Source: Ensifer sesbaniae (GTDB lineage: Bacteria > Pseudomonadota > Alphaproteobacteria > Rhizobiales > Rhizobiaceae). From it: a DNA stretch of 64,000 nucleotides. Location: assembly GCF_013283665.1 (NCBI RefSeq), contig NZ_JABEKU010000001.1, forward strand, positions 3,293,137-3,357,136, given 5' to 3'. Each line of letters begins with the position of its first letter. Positions within the stretch are counted from its first letter, which is position 1. A program made the translations under genes and the position numbers. Shown piece after piece: positions 46,760 to 58,290 of the stretch. The notes below the pieces were generated by a model. The model ran no database searches. It was not told where the DNA came from and saw only the letters and a program-made list of their open reading frames with translations.

Positions 46760-47665
46760 TCAGCCGTAGCGGCGATGATCCATAAGCACGTCTTCGATCA
46801 CCGCGCGCTGCTTTGCCCTCTCGCTTGCGGGCGCGCCGGTCATGCCGGCAAGAACGATTAGCGCCTTCCACAGCGTCCAGCCCCGCCCGCGCGCCCAGGC
46901 GCCGCGATCGAGTGCCATGCCATCGCGGAAGACGTCGCGACTGTCGCCGTGGAAGAACGTCCAGGCTATCGCGAGATCGCAGGCCGGATCGCCGACGCCC
47001 GAGGTGCCGAAATCGATGACGGCGCTTAAGCGACCGTGCTCGACCAGCAGGTTGCCCCAGGCGATATCGCCGTGAAACCAGACGGGCATCCCCTCGAACG
47101 GTGCAGCAAGGGCGGCTTCCCACGCCTCCCTGGCCGCCGCCGTGTCGACCTCGCCCTCGAGCAGCGTGAGCGCCTGGCGCGTCTGCGCGTCATAGAAGCC
47201 TGGCGGGCCGCCACGATGGAAATTGTGGTCGCCGGGCAAGGGCCCGCCGGCCGTATCCGCCTGCCGCATGGCGCGCAGAAACCGCGTGAGATCCTTCGCC
47301 ACGTCGCGAAGATCCGTGACCCGTTCCACCGCCAATGTCTCGCCCGGAAGCCAGCGGTAGACCGACCAGCGCCAGGGAAAGCCTTCGCCGGGCGTGCCCT
47401 TGGCCAGGGGCACGGGAATGGGCAACGGCAGGTGCGGCGCCAGCCGCGGCAGCCAGTGGTGCTCCTTCTCCACCTGCGCCACGTAATGCTCGGCGCTCGG
47501 CAGGCGCACGGTCATCCGGTCGCCGAGCCGGAAGGTTCGGTTGTCCCAACCGCCGGGTTCGACGGGGCGCACCTCGAGATCCGACCATTGCGGAAACTGT
47601 GTCGCAATCAGCCGCCGTACCAGCGACGCGTCGATCACAAGCTCGGCTGAACTCGAAACTGCCAT
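46760..47665 (-). CDS. APH-fold phosphotransferase, substrate unknown
   Basis: 301-residue kinase-like protein (ATG 47663-47665; one 12 bases earlier is possible). Features: WDNRTFRLGDRMTVRLPS (nucleotide-binding lobe), PLPIPVPLAKG, MPVWFHGDIAWGNLLVEHGR (catalytic HGDxxxxN) and AVIDFGTSGVGDPACDLAIAW (metal site). It belongs to the broad aminoglycoside phosphotransferase/MPH group; similar proteins confer drug tolerance or act on unknown small molecules. No partner genes. Confidence 0.8.
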   Translation of the reverse strand: MAVSSSAELVIDASLVRRLIATQFPQWSDLEVRPVEPGGWDNRTFRLGDRMTVRLPSAEHYVAQVEKEHHWLPRLAPHLPLPIPVPLAKGTPGEGFPWRWSVYRWLPGETLAVERVTDLRDVAKDLTRFLRAMRQADTAGGPLPGDHNFHRGGPPGFYDAQTRQALTLLEGEVDTAAAREAWEAALAAPFEGMPVWFHGDIAWGNLLVEHGRLSAVIDFGTSGVGDPACDLAIAWTFFHGDSRDVFRDGMALDRGAWARGRGWTLWKALIVLAGMTGAPASERAKQRAVIEDVLMDHRRYG

Positions 47666-47939
47666 GGCGCATCCCATTCGATATTTGCGCCAAGCTATGT
47701 GATCGCCCCTGGATTTCAACTTCTTAGTTCCACCGCGCTCCCCGTTCAGCGGCGCGTTGTGCCGAGATGCAATAGTCCTTTGCCGATATCGGCGGTTGCA
47801 TATTGCCGCCGCGACGGATTTCGGGGATGAAGAGGGCCCAGACCCGTTGATAACCCGAGACCATGGAAGCCCGGCCGACCGTTCACCTTTTGCAGGAGGC
47901 GCCGCGCCTCATCGCGCCCCGCCGGGCAGGCGAGGTGGC

Positions 47940-48866
47940 ATGAGCACGTCCCGTGGCAAGACGCCGGCTCAAAGGCCCGCCGGCCGGACTGGACTGCGCT
48001 TCTTTCTTGTGGCCCTCGTTCTGATCGTCACCGCTATTCTCGCGACGGCCCTGCTCGCCAACGAGCAGCGCAACCTCAGGAAAGTTCTCGTCGCATTGGG
48101 CCTGCCGACGACATTCCTCGAGAGGAGCGAGCCCTCCGAACCAGCGGCCGACAAACCGGCAAGGCGCGAACCGCCGCGCATCGCCCTGCCCGCCTGGACC
48201 TTCCAGGATCTGCAGACGCCGGAGCAGCAATTCCTGCGCGTGATCCGCAGCGATCCCAAGGCGCTCTGCGATGAATTGCGTGACGCCGGCTTCCGCGAAC
48301 TCGAATGGAAAGCCGGTGCCGGCGAACGCGGCCAGTGGGAATGTTCATCGCTCGTCTCCTTCCCGCGTCCGGGCGAGGACAAACCCTCGTCGATCTTCAT
48401 CTTCGTCAAGGGCAGCGGCGAAGAGGAAATCACCTCCTTCCGCGTCAAGCTCAACATCGAACGCCCCGAGGACCGCCAGGCCGTGACCACCGCAGCAGCA
48501 CGGGCGGCCTCCGTATTTCTCGACCATGTGCGCTGGGCCGACGCGGCCAGCGTCACGCTGCAGATGCAGGCTCTGAAGGAATTCGACCTCAAGCGTTTCG
48601 GCAGCCGCGTCCAGTTCAAGCGCGAGTCCGACGAGGTGACGCCACGCTACAATTTCCTTGCGAACCAGCCGCCCCGCGCCCGGCCGAAGAGCATTGCCGA
48701 GCTCTACTTCGACCGGAGCAAATGGCTCGCCTATGGCGATGCCAGTCAACGCAGCTTCGTCAAGGGCCCCACGGAATGGAACGTGCCGGCGGAAGTGCCG
48801 GATGGCACGGAACCGGCGACCGATACCAGCGCCGGTGAAAAGCCCGCCGCCAACCGCACGCCATGA
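47940..48866 (+). CDS. membrane-anchored protein of unknown function
   Basis: 308 residues from the ATG at 47940, which has GAGGTG upstream; longer frames lack a signal. A basic N-terminus is followed by one membrane helix (LRFFLVALVLIVTAILATAL, about 25-44), a Pro/Glu-rich linker (about 62-85), and a soluble periplasmic domain with two cysteines (ALCDELRDAGF, WECSSLVSF). It may belong to the rhizobial DUF6030 family, but I am not certain. No operon partner. Confidence 0.7.
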   Translation: MSTSRGKTPAQRPAGRTGLRFFLVALVLIVTAILATALLANEQRNLRKVLVALGLPTTFLERSEPSEPAADKPARREPPRIALPAWTFQDLQTPEQQFLRVIRSDPKALCDELRDAGFRELEWKAGAGERGQWECSSLVSFPRPGEDKPSSIFIFVKGSGEEEITSFRVKLNIERPEDRQAVTTAAARAASVFLDHVRWADAASVTLQMQALKEFDLKRFGSRVQFKRESDEVTPRYNFLANQPPRARPKSIAELYFDRSKWLAYGDASQRSFVKGPTEWNVPAEVPDGTEPATDTSAGEKPAANRTP

Positions 48867-48902
48867 CGATCCTGTCGCGCAAGGTTCACGGAAAGCAACG
48901 AC

Positions 48903-49334
48903 CTACCGATCGATCCGGGTCGACAGGATAATCGAAGATAACGTCCGGTCGACGCCATCGATTTCGCCGATGCGATCGATCAGAAGATCGAGTTCGCTGA
49001 TCGACGTCGCCGCGACCACGGCGATGAGGTCGAAACTGCCGCTGACGGAATGCAGCGTCTGGATTTCACGGATCGCGCTGAGTTCAGGGGTGACGCGGGA
49101 GAGCGCGCGCGGCGCGATGGTGATGAGCACATGCGCCTTGACCAGCCCTTTCTCGTAGCTCTCCGACAGGCGCACGCCATAGCCGGTGATGATGCCCTCA
49201 CGCTCCAACCGCTCGATCCTCGCCTGCACCGTCGTACGCGACAGGCCGAGCCTCCGCGCGATCGTCGCGGTCGGCATGCGGGCGTTTTCGCTGAGGATGG
49301 CGAGGAGCTCCCGATCCTTGTCCGTAACTTGCAT
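48903..49334 (-). CDS. Lrp/AsnC-family regulator of the adjacent dehydrogenase
   Basis: 143 residues from the ATG at 49332-49334. N-terminal winged helix (DKDRELLAILSENARMPTAT, ARRLGLSRTTVQARIERLER) and a C-terminal RAM domain (KAHVLITIAP to LSSIILSTRIDR). It is divergent from the lysine/saccharopine-dehydrogenase-like gene with a 125-base gap, so it probably controls that gene in response to an amino acid such as lysine (inference). Confidence 0.87.
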   Translation of the reverse strand: MQVTDKDRELLAILSENARMPTATIARRLGLSRTTVQARIERLEREGIITGYGVRLSESYEKGLVKAHVLITIAPRALSRVTPELSAIREIQTLHSVSGSFDLIAVVAATSISELDLLIDRIGEIDGVDRTLSSIILSTRIDR

Positions 49335-49459
49335 TTCGTCGGTCCGGTTTGGCAATCTGCCGAATATCTACAGGCGATTTAGTCGTTTCAGAGCTTCACA
49401 TCAACAACCCTTCCCCCGACAATAGAGACAGAAACAGTTCTCATACCCTGGGGGAAAGA

Positions 49460-50563
49460 ATGAAGAATATCGTCGTCATCGGAGCAGGCAAGATCGGCTC
49501 CACCATCGCTCGCATGCTCGCCCACACCGGCGACTACAGCGTCTGTGTCGCCGACCGCAGCGCCGAGCAGCTGGAGCAGATCGAAAAGCATGCCGCGATC
49601 ACGACGGCAACCGTCGACATCAGCGACAAGAAGGCGCTCGTCGCCCTTCTCTCCGGCAAGTTCGCCGTGCTCAGCGCCGCTCCGTTCCACCTGACGGTGG
49701 CGATCGCCGAAGCCGCTGCCGAAGCCGGCATTCATTATCTCGACCTTACCGAAGACGTCGAATCCACCCGCCAGGTCAAGGCGATCGCTGCCAAGGCGAA
49801 CACCGCCTTCATCCCGCAGTGCGGCCTCGCACCGGGCTTCATCTCGATCGTCGCCAACGATCTCGCCAGCCGCTTTGAGACGCTGGAAAACGTGCGCATG
49901 CGCGTCGGCGCCCTGCCGCAGTATCCGTCGAACGCTCTGAACTATAACCTGACCTGGAGCACCGACGGCGTCATCAACGAATACATCGAGCCCTGCGAGG
50001 CGATCGTCGAAGGCAACCTCATCGAAGTGCCCGCCATGGAAGAGCGCGAAGAATTTTCGCTCGACGGCGTCACCTACGAAGCCTTCAACACCTCGGGCGG
50101 CCTCGGCACCCTCTGTGAATCGCTGAAGGGCAAGGTCCGGACGCTCAACTATAAGACGATCCGCTATCCGGGCCACGCCGCGATCATGAAGGCGCTCCTC
50201 AATGACCTCGGCCTGCGTCACCGTCGCGAAGTCCTCAAGGATATCTTCGAGAACGCGCTGCCGACCACGACCCAGGACGTCGTCGTGATCTTCGTCACCG
50301 TTTCGGGCTTCCGCGACGGCCGCCTGATCCAGGAAACCTACGCCAACAAGGTCTATAGCGGCGTCGTTGCCGGCCGCATGCAGAGCGGTATCCAGATCAC
50401 AACGGCAGGCAGCATCTGCGCCGTGCTCGACCTGCTCGCCGAAGGCAAGATCGCCTCGAAGGGCTTTGTCCGCCAGGAAGACATCAGCCTCGACACCTTC
50501 CTCGCAAACCGCTTCGGCCACTACTACGCTCAGAAGAGCGAAACCGAGCGCGTCGCCGGCTGA
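49460..50563 (+). CDS. saccharopine/lysine 6-dehydrogenase-like oxidoreductase
   Basis: 367-residue NAD(P)-dependent enzyme; ATG 49460 follows GGGGGAAAG. N-terminal Rossmann motif VVIGAGKIGSTIARML (about 4-19), then HYLDLTEDVESTRQVK, PQCGLAPGFISIVANDL and NTSGGLGTLCESLKGKVRTLNYKTIRYPGH, typical of the saccharopine-dehydrogenase fold. Its length and C-terminal domain fit L-lysine 6-dehydrogenase (giving 2-aminoadipate semialdehyde) better than full saccharopine dehydrogenases. The divergent Lrp-type gene supports a role in amino-acid breakdown. Substrate unproven. Confidence 0.8.
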   Translation: MKNIVVIGAGKIGSTIARMLAHTGDYSVCVADRSAEQLEQIEKHAAITTATVDISDKKALVALLSGKFAVLSAAPFHLTVAIAEAAAEAGIHYLDLTEDVESTRQVKAIAAKANTAFIPQCGLAPGFISIVANDLASRFETLENVRMRVGALPQYPSNALNYNLTWSTDGVINEYIEPCEAIVEGNLIEVPAMEEREEFSLDGVTYEAFNTSGGLGTLCESLKGKVRTLNYKTIRYPGHAAIMKALLNDLGLRHRREVLKDIFENALPTTTQDVVVIFVTVSGFRDGRLIQETYANKVYSGVVAGRMQSGIQITTAGSICAVLDLLAEGKIASKGFVRQEDISLDTFLANRFGHYYAQKSETERVAG

Positions 50564-50623
50564 TCCTTCAGCTTGAAGCGTGCCAGATTTGGAGCGGGGT
50601 AGATATTCCGCTCTCACCTACGC

Positions 50624-50650
50624 AAAGCCCGGCTCCGCCCGGGCTTTTTT
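50624..50650 (+). terminator. Rho-independent terminator
   Basis: AAGCCCGG pairs with CCGGGCTT around CTCCGC, followed by TTTT. It ends the dehydrogenase transcript, about 60 bases after its stop. Confidence 0.85.
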
Positions 50651-50720
50651 CATGTCGTCCAGTCATTTGCCGGTATCGCAAAAGCGCGACGCGCCCTTGC
50701 GCGACATGTTTCAAGGGACC

Positions 50721-52148
50721 TTAGCTTCGCCCGAATTCGTCCTCGATGCGGACGATGTCGTCTTCTCCGAGATAGGAACCGGTCCGCACTTCGATCAGTT
50801 CCAGCGGAATCTTGCCCGGATTATGAAGCCGATGCACGATTCCCGGCGGGATGTAGGCCGACTCGTTCTCGTGCAGCATTCGCGTTTCTCCGGCCATCGT
50901 GATCTCCGCCGTGCCGCGCACCACGATCCAATGTTCTGCCCGATGATGATGCTTCTGCAGCGAGATCTTCTTGCCGGGATTCACGCGCAGCCGTTTGACG
51001 GCAAAACGTTCTCCGTCCGATATGGCGGCGACCGCCCCCCAAGGACGATAGGAGGTCGGGTGAACCTCGGTCAGGACCGTCGTCTGCGGCGACTTCGCCA
51101 GTGTCTTGACGATAGAACCCACGCTCTGGCTATCGGCCAGCCGTCCGACATAGACGGCATCCTCGCCGGCAATGACGGCGACATCGTCCAGCCCTTGAAC
51201 CGCAAGGTGGATGTCGCGCGACAAGACCAGCGAATTGCGCGTGTTCGACACCGTCGCCTTGTCTGTGACGACATTGCCGTCACCGTCCTTTTCTCCCGTC
51301 TTCCAAACGGCATCCCAGCTGCCGAGATCGGACCAGAGGAAGGAAGACGGTACCACGGCTGCCCGCTCGGTCTTTTCAAACACCGCATAATCGACGGAGA
51401 TCTCGGGCGCAGTCGCAAAGCTCGCCGCATCCAGGCGCGTGAAATCGAGATCCTTCTGTGCCCCTTCCAGTGCGAGCTTCGTCGCTTCCCAGACCTGCGG
51501 CGCGTGCCGCTTCATTTCGTCGAGAAAGGGATTTACCGGCAGCATGAACATGCCGGAGTTCCAGAGGTAGCGCCCGGTTACGAGCATCGCTTCGGCTTTC
51601 GCACGGTCCGGCTTCTCGACGAAACGAGCCACACGGTTCGTGCCCGCCGTCAACTCCTCGCCACACTCGATATAGCCGTAGCCGGTGGCGGGTTCCGTCG
51701 GCGTGATGCCGAAGGTCACCAGCTCGCCGTGACTTGCGGCCTGGTGCGCCCTGATGATGCAATCCCTGTAGACCTCGCCGGCATCGATCTCGTGGTCGGA
51801 GGCAAGGACCTGCATGATGGCGCCCTTGCCGTAGCGGGCGAGAACCTGGAAAGCCGCAGCAGCCAGCGCCGGTGCGGTGTTGCGGGCCATCGGCTCAAGC
51901 AGGATGTCGCCCAGGTGAACGTCGATCGCCCGAGCCTGCTCCGCGACGATGAAGCGAAAGTCGCTGTTGGTGACGACGATGGCCGGCTCGAACTGGCTGG
52001 CGTCGCGAACGCGCTCCAGCGCCTGCTGAAACAACGAGCGATCGGAGAGGATTTGCAGGAATTGCTTCGGCGCAGCGGCGCGAGAGAGCGGCCACAGGCG
52101 CGTACCCCGTCCGCCAGCCATGATCACCGGAACAATCTTTGACGTCAT
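50721..52148 (-). CDS. manC: mannose-1-phosphate guanylyltransferase / mannose-6-phosphate isomerase
   Basis: Bifunctional type II enzyme (ManC/XanB/AlgA-like) making GDP-mannose for polysaccharides. 475 residues from the ATG at 52146-52148, preceded by GAGG. Guanylyltransferase domain: PVIMAGGRGTRLWPLSR (about 6-22), EPMARNTAPA, the FVEKP motif (RFVEKPDRA) and SDLGSWDAVW. C-terminal cupin isomerase domain: RPWGAVAAISDGERFAVKRL, NPGKKISLQKHHHRAEHWIVV (metal-binding His cluster) and YIPPGIVHRLHNPG. No exopolysaccharide cluster is adjacent. Confidence 0.93.
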   Translation of the reverse strand: MTSKIVPVIMAGGRGTRLWPLSRAAAPKQFLQILSDRSLFQQALERVRDASQFEPAIVVTNSDFRFIVAEQARAIDVHLGDILLEPMARNTAPALAAAAFQVLARYGKGAIMQVLASDHEIDAGEVYRDCIIRAHQAASHGELVTFGITPTEPATGYGYIECGEELTAGTNRVARFVEKPDRAKAEAMLVTGRYLWNSGMFMLPVNPFLDEMKRHAPQVWEATKLALEGAQKDLDFTRLDAASFATAPEISVDYAVFEKTERAAVVPSSFLWSDLGSWDAVWKTGEKDGDGNVVTDKATVSNTRNSLVLSRDIHLAVQGLDDVAVIAGEDAVYVGRLADSQSVGSIVKTLAKSPQTTVLTEVHPTSYRPWGAVAAISDGERFAVKRLRVNPGKKISLQKHHHRAEHWIVVRGTAEITMAGETRMLHENESAYIPPGIVHRLHNPGKIPLELIEVRTGSYLGEDDIVRIEDEFGRS

Positions 52149-52342
52149 GCCGGCGCCTCTTCCTCTTCGAGCTGAACGTTCCGGGACCAATTGAGGGCTT
52201 CTGACGAAGAATAGCCAAAGCGCCGATCCGGGCAAGCCATTCGCCGACGTAAGGAGCTTAGGCGGGATGACGATGAATGTGCCGCTGCCCGCACATCGCT
52301 CTAACTGAAGAGAAGCGATTGCGGCAAGGCCCGGCGACCAAT

Positions 52343-52378
52343 AAAAAACCCCGAAAGCGGATGTCCAGCTTTCGGGGC
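52343..52378 (-). terminator. terminator of the atpHAGDC operon
   Basis: On the minus strand CCCCGAAAGC pairs with GCTTTCGGGG around a nine-base loop and is followed by six T, about 50 bases after the atpC stop. Confidence 0.88.
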
Positions 52379-52429
52379 CATTTCAGAAGGCGGGCCTTTT
52401 CAAATCGGTTACCCTTCCGGGTGTCCCTT

Positions 52430-52837
52430 TCAAGCTGGGATCACGATCTCGCCAAGCTTCGTCAGCTCGGCAACGAACTGTTCGAGACGGGTCTTCTTCT
52501 CGTCTCCGGCGCCTTCCAGCTCGGCACGAACCGCTTCGATGCGGTTTTCAAGGATCGTACGGTCGAGTTCGTCGACGTGGACGGCGGACTCGGCCAGAAG
52601 CGTGCAGCCGGTCGGCAGAATGTCGGCAAAGCCGCCGAACACGGCAAAGCGCTCGGTCTTGCCGTCAGCCGTCTTCACCGTGACCACGCCGGGCTTGACC
52701 GTCGTCATCGTCGGAGCGTGATTGGCCATCACGGTCATCTCGCCCTCGGTCGCCGGAATGACGACTTCCGTCACTTTTTCGGAGAGGAGGAGGCGCTCGG
52801 GGGAAACAAGCTCAAAGTTGAAATCGGCCATGACCAT
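52430..52837 (-). CDS. atpC: ATP synthase F1 epsilon subunit
   Basis: 135-residue subunit of the F1 central stalk that links gamma to the c-ring and can inhibit ATP hydrolysis. The N-terminal beta domain FNFELVSPERLLLSEKVTEV, IPATEGEMTVMANHAP and FAVFGGFADILPTG is typical; the C-terminal helical part is short. Last gene of atpHAGDC, 111 bases after atpD. Confidence 0.95.
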   Translation of the reverse strand: MVMADFNFELVSPERLLLSEKVTEVVIPATEGEMTVMANHAPTMTTVKPGVVTVKTADGKTERFAVFGGFADILPTGCTLLAESAVHVDELDRTILENRIEAVRAELEGAGDEKKTRLEQFVAELTKLGEIVIPA

Positions 52838-52948
52838 TCACTTCTCGTGGGCGCGCCACCCGAAGGCGGCTGTGCATGTCTTCCCTGCCCTCTGAAAAGG
52901 CAGGATGAAAGCCTCGGCGCGCCGTCGCGCCGAGGCTTAACAGCGCTA

Positions 52949-54490
<1,542 letters not shown>

Positions 54491-55372
54491 TTAGAGCGCT
54501 TCCGCGCCCGAGATGATTTCAATGAGTTCCTTGGTGATCTGCGCCTGACGCTGACGGTTGTAGTTCAGCGTCAGCTTGTTGATCATCTCACCAGCATTGC
54601 GCGTCGCATTGTCCATCGCGCTCATCTTCGCGCCCATTTCGCCGGCAACGTTTTCCAGCAGAGCCCTAAAGATCTGCACGGAGATGTTGCGGGGAATGAG
54701 ATCGGTGAGGATGGCGCCCGCGTCCGGCTCGTATTCGTAGACGGCCGAAGCGTCCGATGCGTCGGCGGCAACCGGCGCCGCCGAAGCCGGGATCAACTGC
54801 TGCGCAGTCGGAACCTGCGAAATAACGGACTTGAACTCGGAGTAGAACAGCGTGCAGATATCGAACTCGCCCTTTTCGAAGAGCCCGATGACCTTGTGAC
54901 CGATCTGATCGGCGTTCTCGAAGCCGATCTTCTTGACTTCACGCAGATCGACACGATCGATGATCAGCGACGCATATTCGCGACGCAGGATATCGAAGCC
55001 CTTCTTGCCGACGCAGATAATCTTGACCGTCTTGCCGGCTGCAAGCAGCTTGCGAACGTGGTCGCGGGCATGGCGGGCGATCTGCGAGTTGAAGCCGCCA
55101 CAAAGGCCGCGTTCAGCCGTGCAGACGACCAGAAGGTGCGTATCGTCCTTACCGGTCCCGGTCATCAGCGCAGGCGCGGTGTCGTCCGCACCAACCGCCT
55201 GGGCGATGTTGGTGAGAACGGCAGCCATGCGCTGCGAGTAAGGCCGGGCGGCCTCGGCCGCCTCCTGCGCACGCCGAAGCTTCGCCGCGGCGACCATCTT
55301 CATCGCCTTGGTGATCTTCTGCGTCGCCTTGACGGAGGCGATCCGGTTTTTCAGATCCTTAAGTGAAGGCAT
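54491..55372 (-). CDS. atpG: ATP synthase F1 gamma subunit
   Basis: 293-residue rotary shaft subunit. Conserved N-terminus [20 protein letters not shown] and [16 protein letters not shown]-terminus [20 protein letters not shown] and [19 protein letters not shown]. Typical length for alphaproteobacteria. 24 bases before atpD in the operon. Confidence 0.97.
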   Translation of the reverse strand: MPSLKDLKNRIASVKATQKITKAMKMVAAAKLRRAQEAAEAARPYSQRMAAVLTNIAQAVGADDTAPALMTGTGKDDTHLLVVCTAERGLCGGFNSQIARHARDHVRKLLAAGKTVKIICVGKKGFDILRREYASLIIDRVDLREVKKIGFENADQIGHKVIGLFEKGEFDICTLFYSEFKSVISQVPTAQQLIPASAAPVAADASDASAVYEYEPDAGAILTDLIPRNISVQIFRALLENVAGEMGAKMSAMDNATRNAGEMINKLTLNYNRQRQAQITKELIEIISGAEAL

Positions 55373-55399
55373 CCGTTGTCCGTCCTAAATGAAATCCGC

Positions 55400-56929
55400 T
55401 CAGGCGAAAGACTTGGCGAAGCTGTCGATTGCTGCCTTGAGCTTTGCCTTGGTGTCGTCCGAGATCGCCTTTTCCTTGCGGATGGTTTCCAGAACGTCCT
55501 TGCCTTCCGAACGCATGTAGGAAAGCAGACCCTGTTCGAACTTGCCGACCTGGGCGACCGGAAGCTTGTCGAGGTAGCCGTTGACGCCGGCGAAGATCAC
55601 CGCGACCTGCTCTTCCGTCTTCAGCGGCGAGAACTGCGGCTGCTTCAGGAGTTCGGTCAGGCGTGCACCACGGTTCAGGAGGCGCTGGGTTGCGGCATCG
55701 AGGTCCGAGCCGAACTGAGCGAAGGCCGCCATTTCGCGGTACTGAGCCAGTTCACCCTTGATCGAGCCCGCGACCTGCTTCATCGCCTTGATCTGGGCCG
55801 ACGAGCCGACGCGCGATACCGACAGACCGACGTTAACGGCCGGACGGATACCCTGGTAGAACAGGTCGGTTTCGAGGAAGATCTGGCCGTCGGTGATCGA
55901 GATCACGTTGGTCGGGATGAACGCCGAAACGTCGTTACCCTGCGTTTCGATGACCGGCAGAGCCGTCAGCGAGCCAGCGCCCATGTCGTCGTTCAGCTTT
56001 GCAGCGCGCTCGAGCAGGCGGGAGTGCAGGTAGAAAACGTCGCCCGGATAGGCTTCGCGGCCCGGCGGGCGACGCAGCAGCAGCGACATCTGACGGTAGG
56101 CAACGGCCTGCTTGGACAGGTCGTCGTAACCAATGAGAGCGTGCTTGCCGTTGTCACGGAAGTATTCACCCATGGCGCAGCCGGCGAACGGCGCGAGGTA
56201 CTGCATCGGAGCCGGATCGGAAGCCGTTGCGGCAACGACGATCGAGTACTGCAGGGCGCCGCGCTCTTCCAGAACCTTCACGAACTGGGCAACCGTCGAA
56301 CGCTTCTGACCGATAGCGACGTAGACGCAGAACAGCTTGTCGGCGTCCGGGCCGTTGTCGTGGATCGGCTTCTGGTTGAGGAAGGTGTCGAGGATGATCG
56401 CGGTCTTGCCGGTCTGGCGGTCGCCGATGACGAGCTCGCGCTGGCCACGACCGACCGGGATCAGCGCGTCGATGGCCTTGAGGCCGGTCGACATCGGCTC
56501 ATGCACCGACTTGCGCGGAATGATGCCCGGAGCCTTGACGTCAACGCGGGCGCGCTGCTTGGCATTGATCGGGCCCTTGCCGTCGATCGGGTTGCCGAGC
56601 GCGTCGACGACGCGGCCGAGCAGCTCCGGACCAACCGGGACGTCCACGATGGCGCCAGTCCGCTTGACGGTGTCGCCTTCCTTGATGTCACGGTCCGAAC
56701 CGAAGATAACGACACCGACGTTGTCGGCTTCGAGGTTCAGCGCCATGCCGCGAATTCCACCCGGGAATTCGACCATTTCGCCTGCCTGAACATTGTCGAG
56801 GCCGTAGACGCGGGCAATACCGTCACCGACGGAAAGCACCTGACCGACTTCGGAGACTTCTGCTTCCTGGCCGAAATTTTTGATCTGATCTTTGAGAATT
56901 GCGGAAATTTCCGCGGCGCGGATATCCAT
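55400..56929 (-). CDS. atpA: ATP synthase F1 alpha subunit
   Basis: 509-residue non-catalytic nucleotide-binding subunit. N-terminus [20 protein letters not shown]; Walker [21 protein letters not shown] at about 169-188; signature [17 protein letters not shown] near residue 365. The start shares one base with the stop of atpH (TGATG), so the two are coupled. Confidence 0.97.
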   Translation of the reverse strand: MDIRAAEISAILKDQIKNFGQEAEVSEVGQVLSVGDGIARVYGLDNVQAGEMVEFPGGIRGMALNLEADNVGVVIFGSDRDIKEGDTVKRTGAIVDVPVGPELLGRVVDALGNPIDGKGPINAKQRARVDVKAPGIIPRKSVHEPMSTGLKAIDALIPVGRGQRELVIGDRQTGKTAIILDTFLNQKPIHDNGPDADKLFCVYVAIGQKRSTVAQFVKVLEERGALQYSIVVAATASDPAPMQYLAPFAGCAMGEYFRDNGKHALIGYDDLSKQAVAYRQMSLLLRRPPGREAYPGDVFYLHSRLLERAAKLNDDMGAGSLTALPVIETQGNDVSAFIPTNVISITDGQIFLETDLFYQGIRPAVNVGLSVSRVGSSAQIKAMKQVAGSIKGELAQYREMAAFAQFGSDLDAATQRLLNRGARLTELLKQPQFSPLKTEEQVAVIFAGVNGYLDKLPVAQVGKFEQGLLSYMRSEGKDVLETIRKEKAISDDTKAKLKAAIDSFAKSFA

Positions 56930-57495
56930 CAGCCGACCTCTTTCAGTGCAAGCTTAAGGGTAGAGAGTTTGGTGCGAAGGGAGGTGTCAATCTGGCGGGA
57001 CCCGACCTTGACGATCAGACCTCCAAGAATAGACGGGTCGACGGTGACGTTGACCGCCACGTCTTTGCCGGTGACGCTTTTCAGAGTCGCCTTCAATTCA
57101 GTTTCCTGCGCTGCGGTGAGCGCATGGGCCGACGTGACGTCGGCGGAGATTTCGCCACGATGGCGCGCAGCGATCAGGCGGAACGCCTTGATCATGCCCG
57201 GCAGCGCGAAGAGGCGGCGATTGCGGGCAACGACCTTGAGGAAGTTGCCGACGAGCCCGGAGATGCCAGCCTTCTCGGCAACTGCCGAAATGGCCTTGAA
57301 CTGGTCGTCTGCAGAAAAGACCGGGCTTACGATCAGCCGCTTCAGATCATCGCTGCCGTCGATCAGGGCCTGGACACGGGTAAGATCCGCGCCGACTGCC
57401 TCGACGGAACCGGCGCTAAGCGCGAGTTCAAAAAGCGAGGACGCATATCTTTCTGCAACACCGGAAATAAGCTGGGATGTGTCTGCCACGGGCAC
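56929..57495 (-). CDS. atpH: ATP synthase F1 delta subunit
   Basis: 188-residue peripheral stalk subunit joining F1 to the b subunits. Family segments: [40 protein letters not shown], and the C-terminal [23 protein letters not shown] start at 57493-57495; a second GTG six bases later is possible. First gene of atpHAGDC. Confidence 0.94.
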   Translation of the reverse strand: MPVADTSQLISGVAERYASSLFELALSAGSVEAVGADLTRVQALIDGSDDLKRLIVSPVFSADDQFKAISAVAEKAGISGLVGNFLKVVARNRRLFALPGMIKAFRLIAARHRGEISADVTSAHALTAAQETELKATLKSVTGKDVAVNVTVDPSILGGLIVKVGSRQIDTSLRTKLSTLKLALKEVG

Positions 57496-57753
57496 AAGCT
57501 TCTCTCAATTTCATCCAAGAACCGAGCTGGCGTTGAGCCGTCAACTTAACTTCTTGAATTTGCTGCAATAACTTGCAGGATATCGAGGCCTGGCGACCCA
57601 CTTCCCCCGCAATTCGCGGTTCGTCTAGCATAGGATGTTTGGACTCGCAACACGCGAACGGCAGGAATGCGGCATAAGTCGGCCACCTTCGGCCGAATTT
57701 TGCCGTAAATCCGTTTCTTGCACCGTGAATCGCGGAATGGCCCGCGGGCACGA

Positions 57754-58140
57754 TCAGATCATGCCGAAGACGTAGGCGAGCGGAAGGATGGCGAGTGCCG
57801 CCTGAATGAAGAGCGCCAGCCAGTTGTAGACCGTGCCACCATTGTCACTCATCATCGAGAGGATGCGGCCGAAGGCGGCAAGCGCAAAGGCCGCTCCGAC
57901 GGCAAGATAGACCATCGGCTGCGCCAGCAGAATGGCGGCAAGCCCGAGCCCGACATGCATGCCACCCATGGTGGAACGCGCCTCGGCATAGCCGCCGCGC
58001 CGCCCCTCGGCGATGCCGATGCCAGCCGCGCGAAAGGTAAGCCGCGGCGCAAACAGCATCACGACGCCGATCAGCGCCGCGGCCGCAGCAGCGCAGAAGG
58101 CGAGAAATTCGCCGGTTTCCGTCGGAATATAGAACTCCAT
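57754..58140 (-). CDS. four-helix membrane protein of unknown function
   Basis: 128 residues with about four membrane helices (about 10-32, 55-75, 77-95, 105-126) and a conserved-looking EARSTMGGMHVGLGLAAILL segment, as in DUF4345-type proteins. It lies upstream of atpH on the same strand, but 258 bases separate them, so co-transcription is uncertain. No function can be given. Confidence 0.75.
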   Translation of the reverse strand: MEFYIPTETGEFLAFCAAAAAALIGVVMLFAPRLTFRAAGIGIAEGRRGGYAEARSTMGGMHVGLGLAAILLAQPMVYLAVGAAFALAAFGRILSMMSDNGGTVYNWLALFIQAALAILPLAYVFGMI

Positions 58141-58290
58141 GCCCGTTCCCGCAGATGAGCCGTTGTCATGTCGTTTCGCCTTCGGCTGGCTGGCCGCCCG
58201 AAGCGAAGCACTTCTGACCTCTAGCGCATGTCGCGCTGGTTGTGAATCGCCTGCCGTCTCATAGCAACGACGATCACAGGAAACTTGGAT

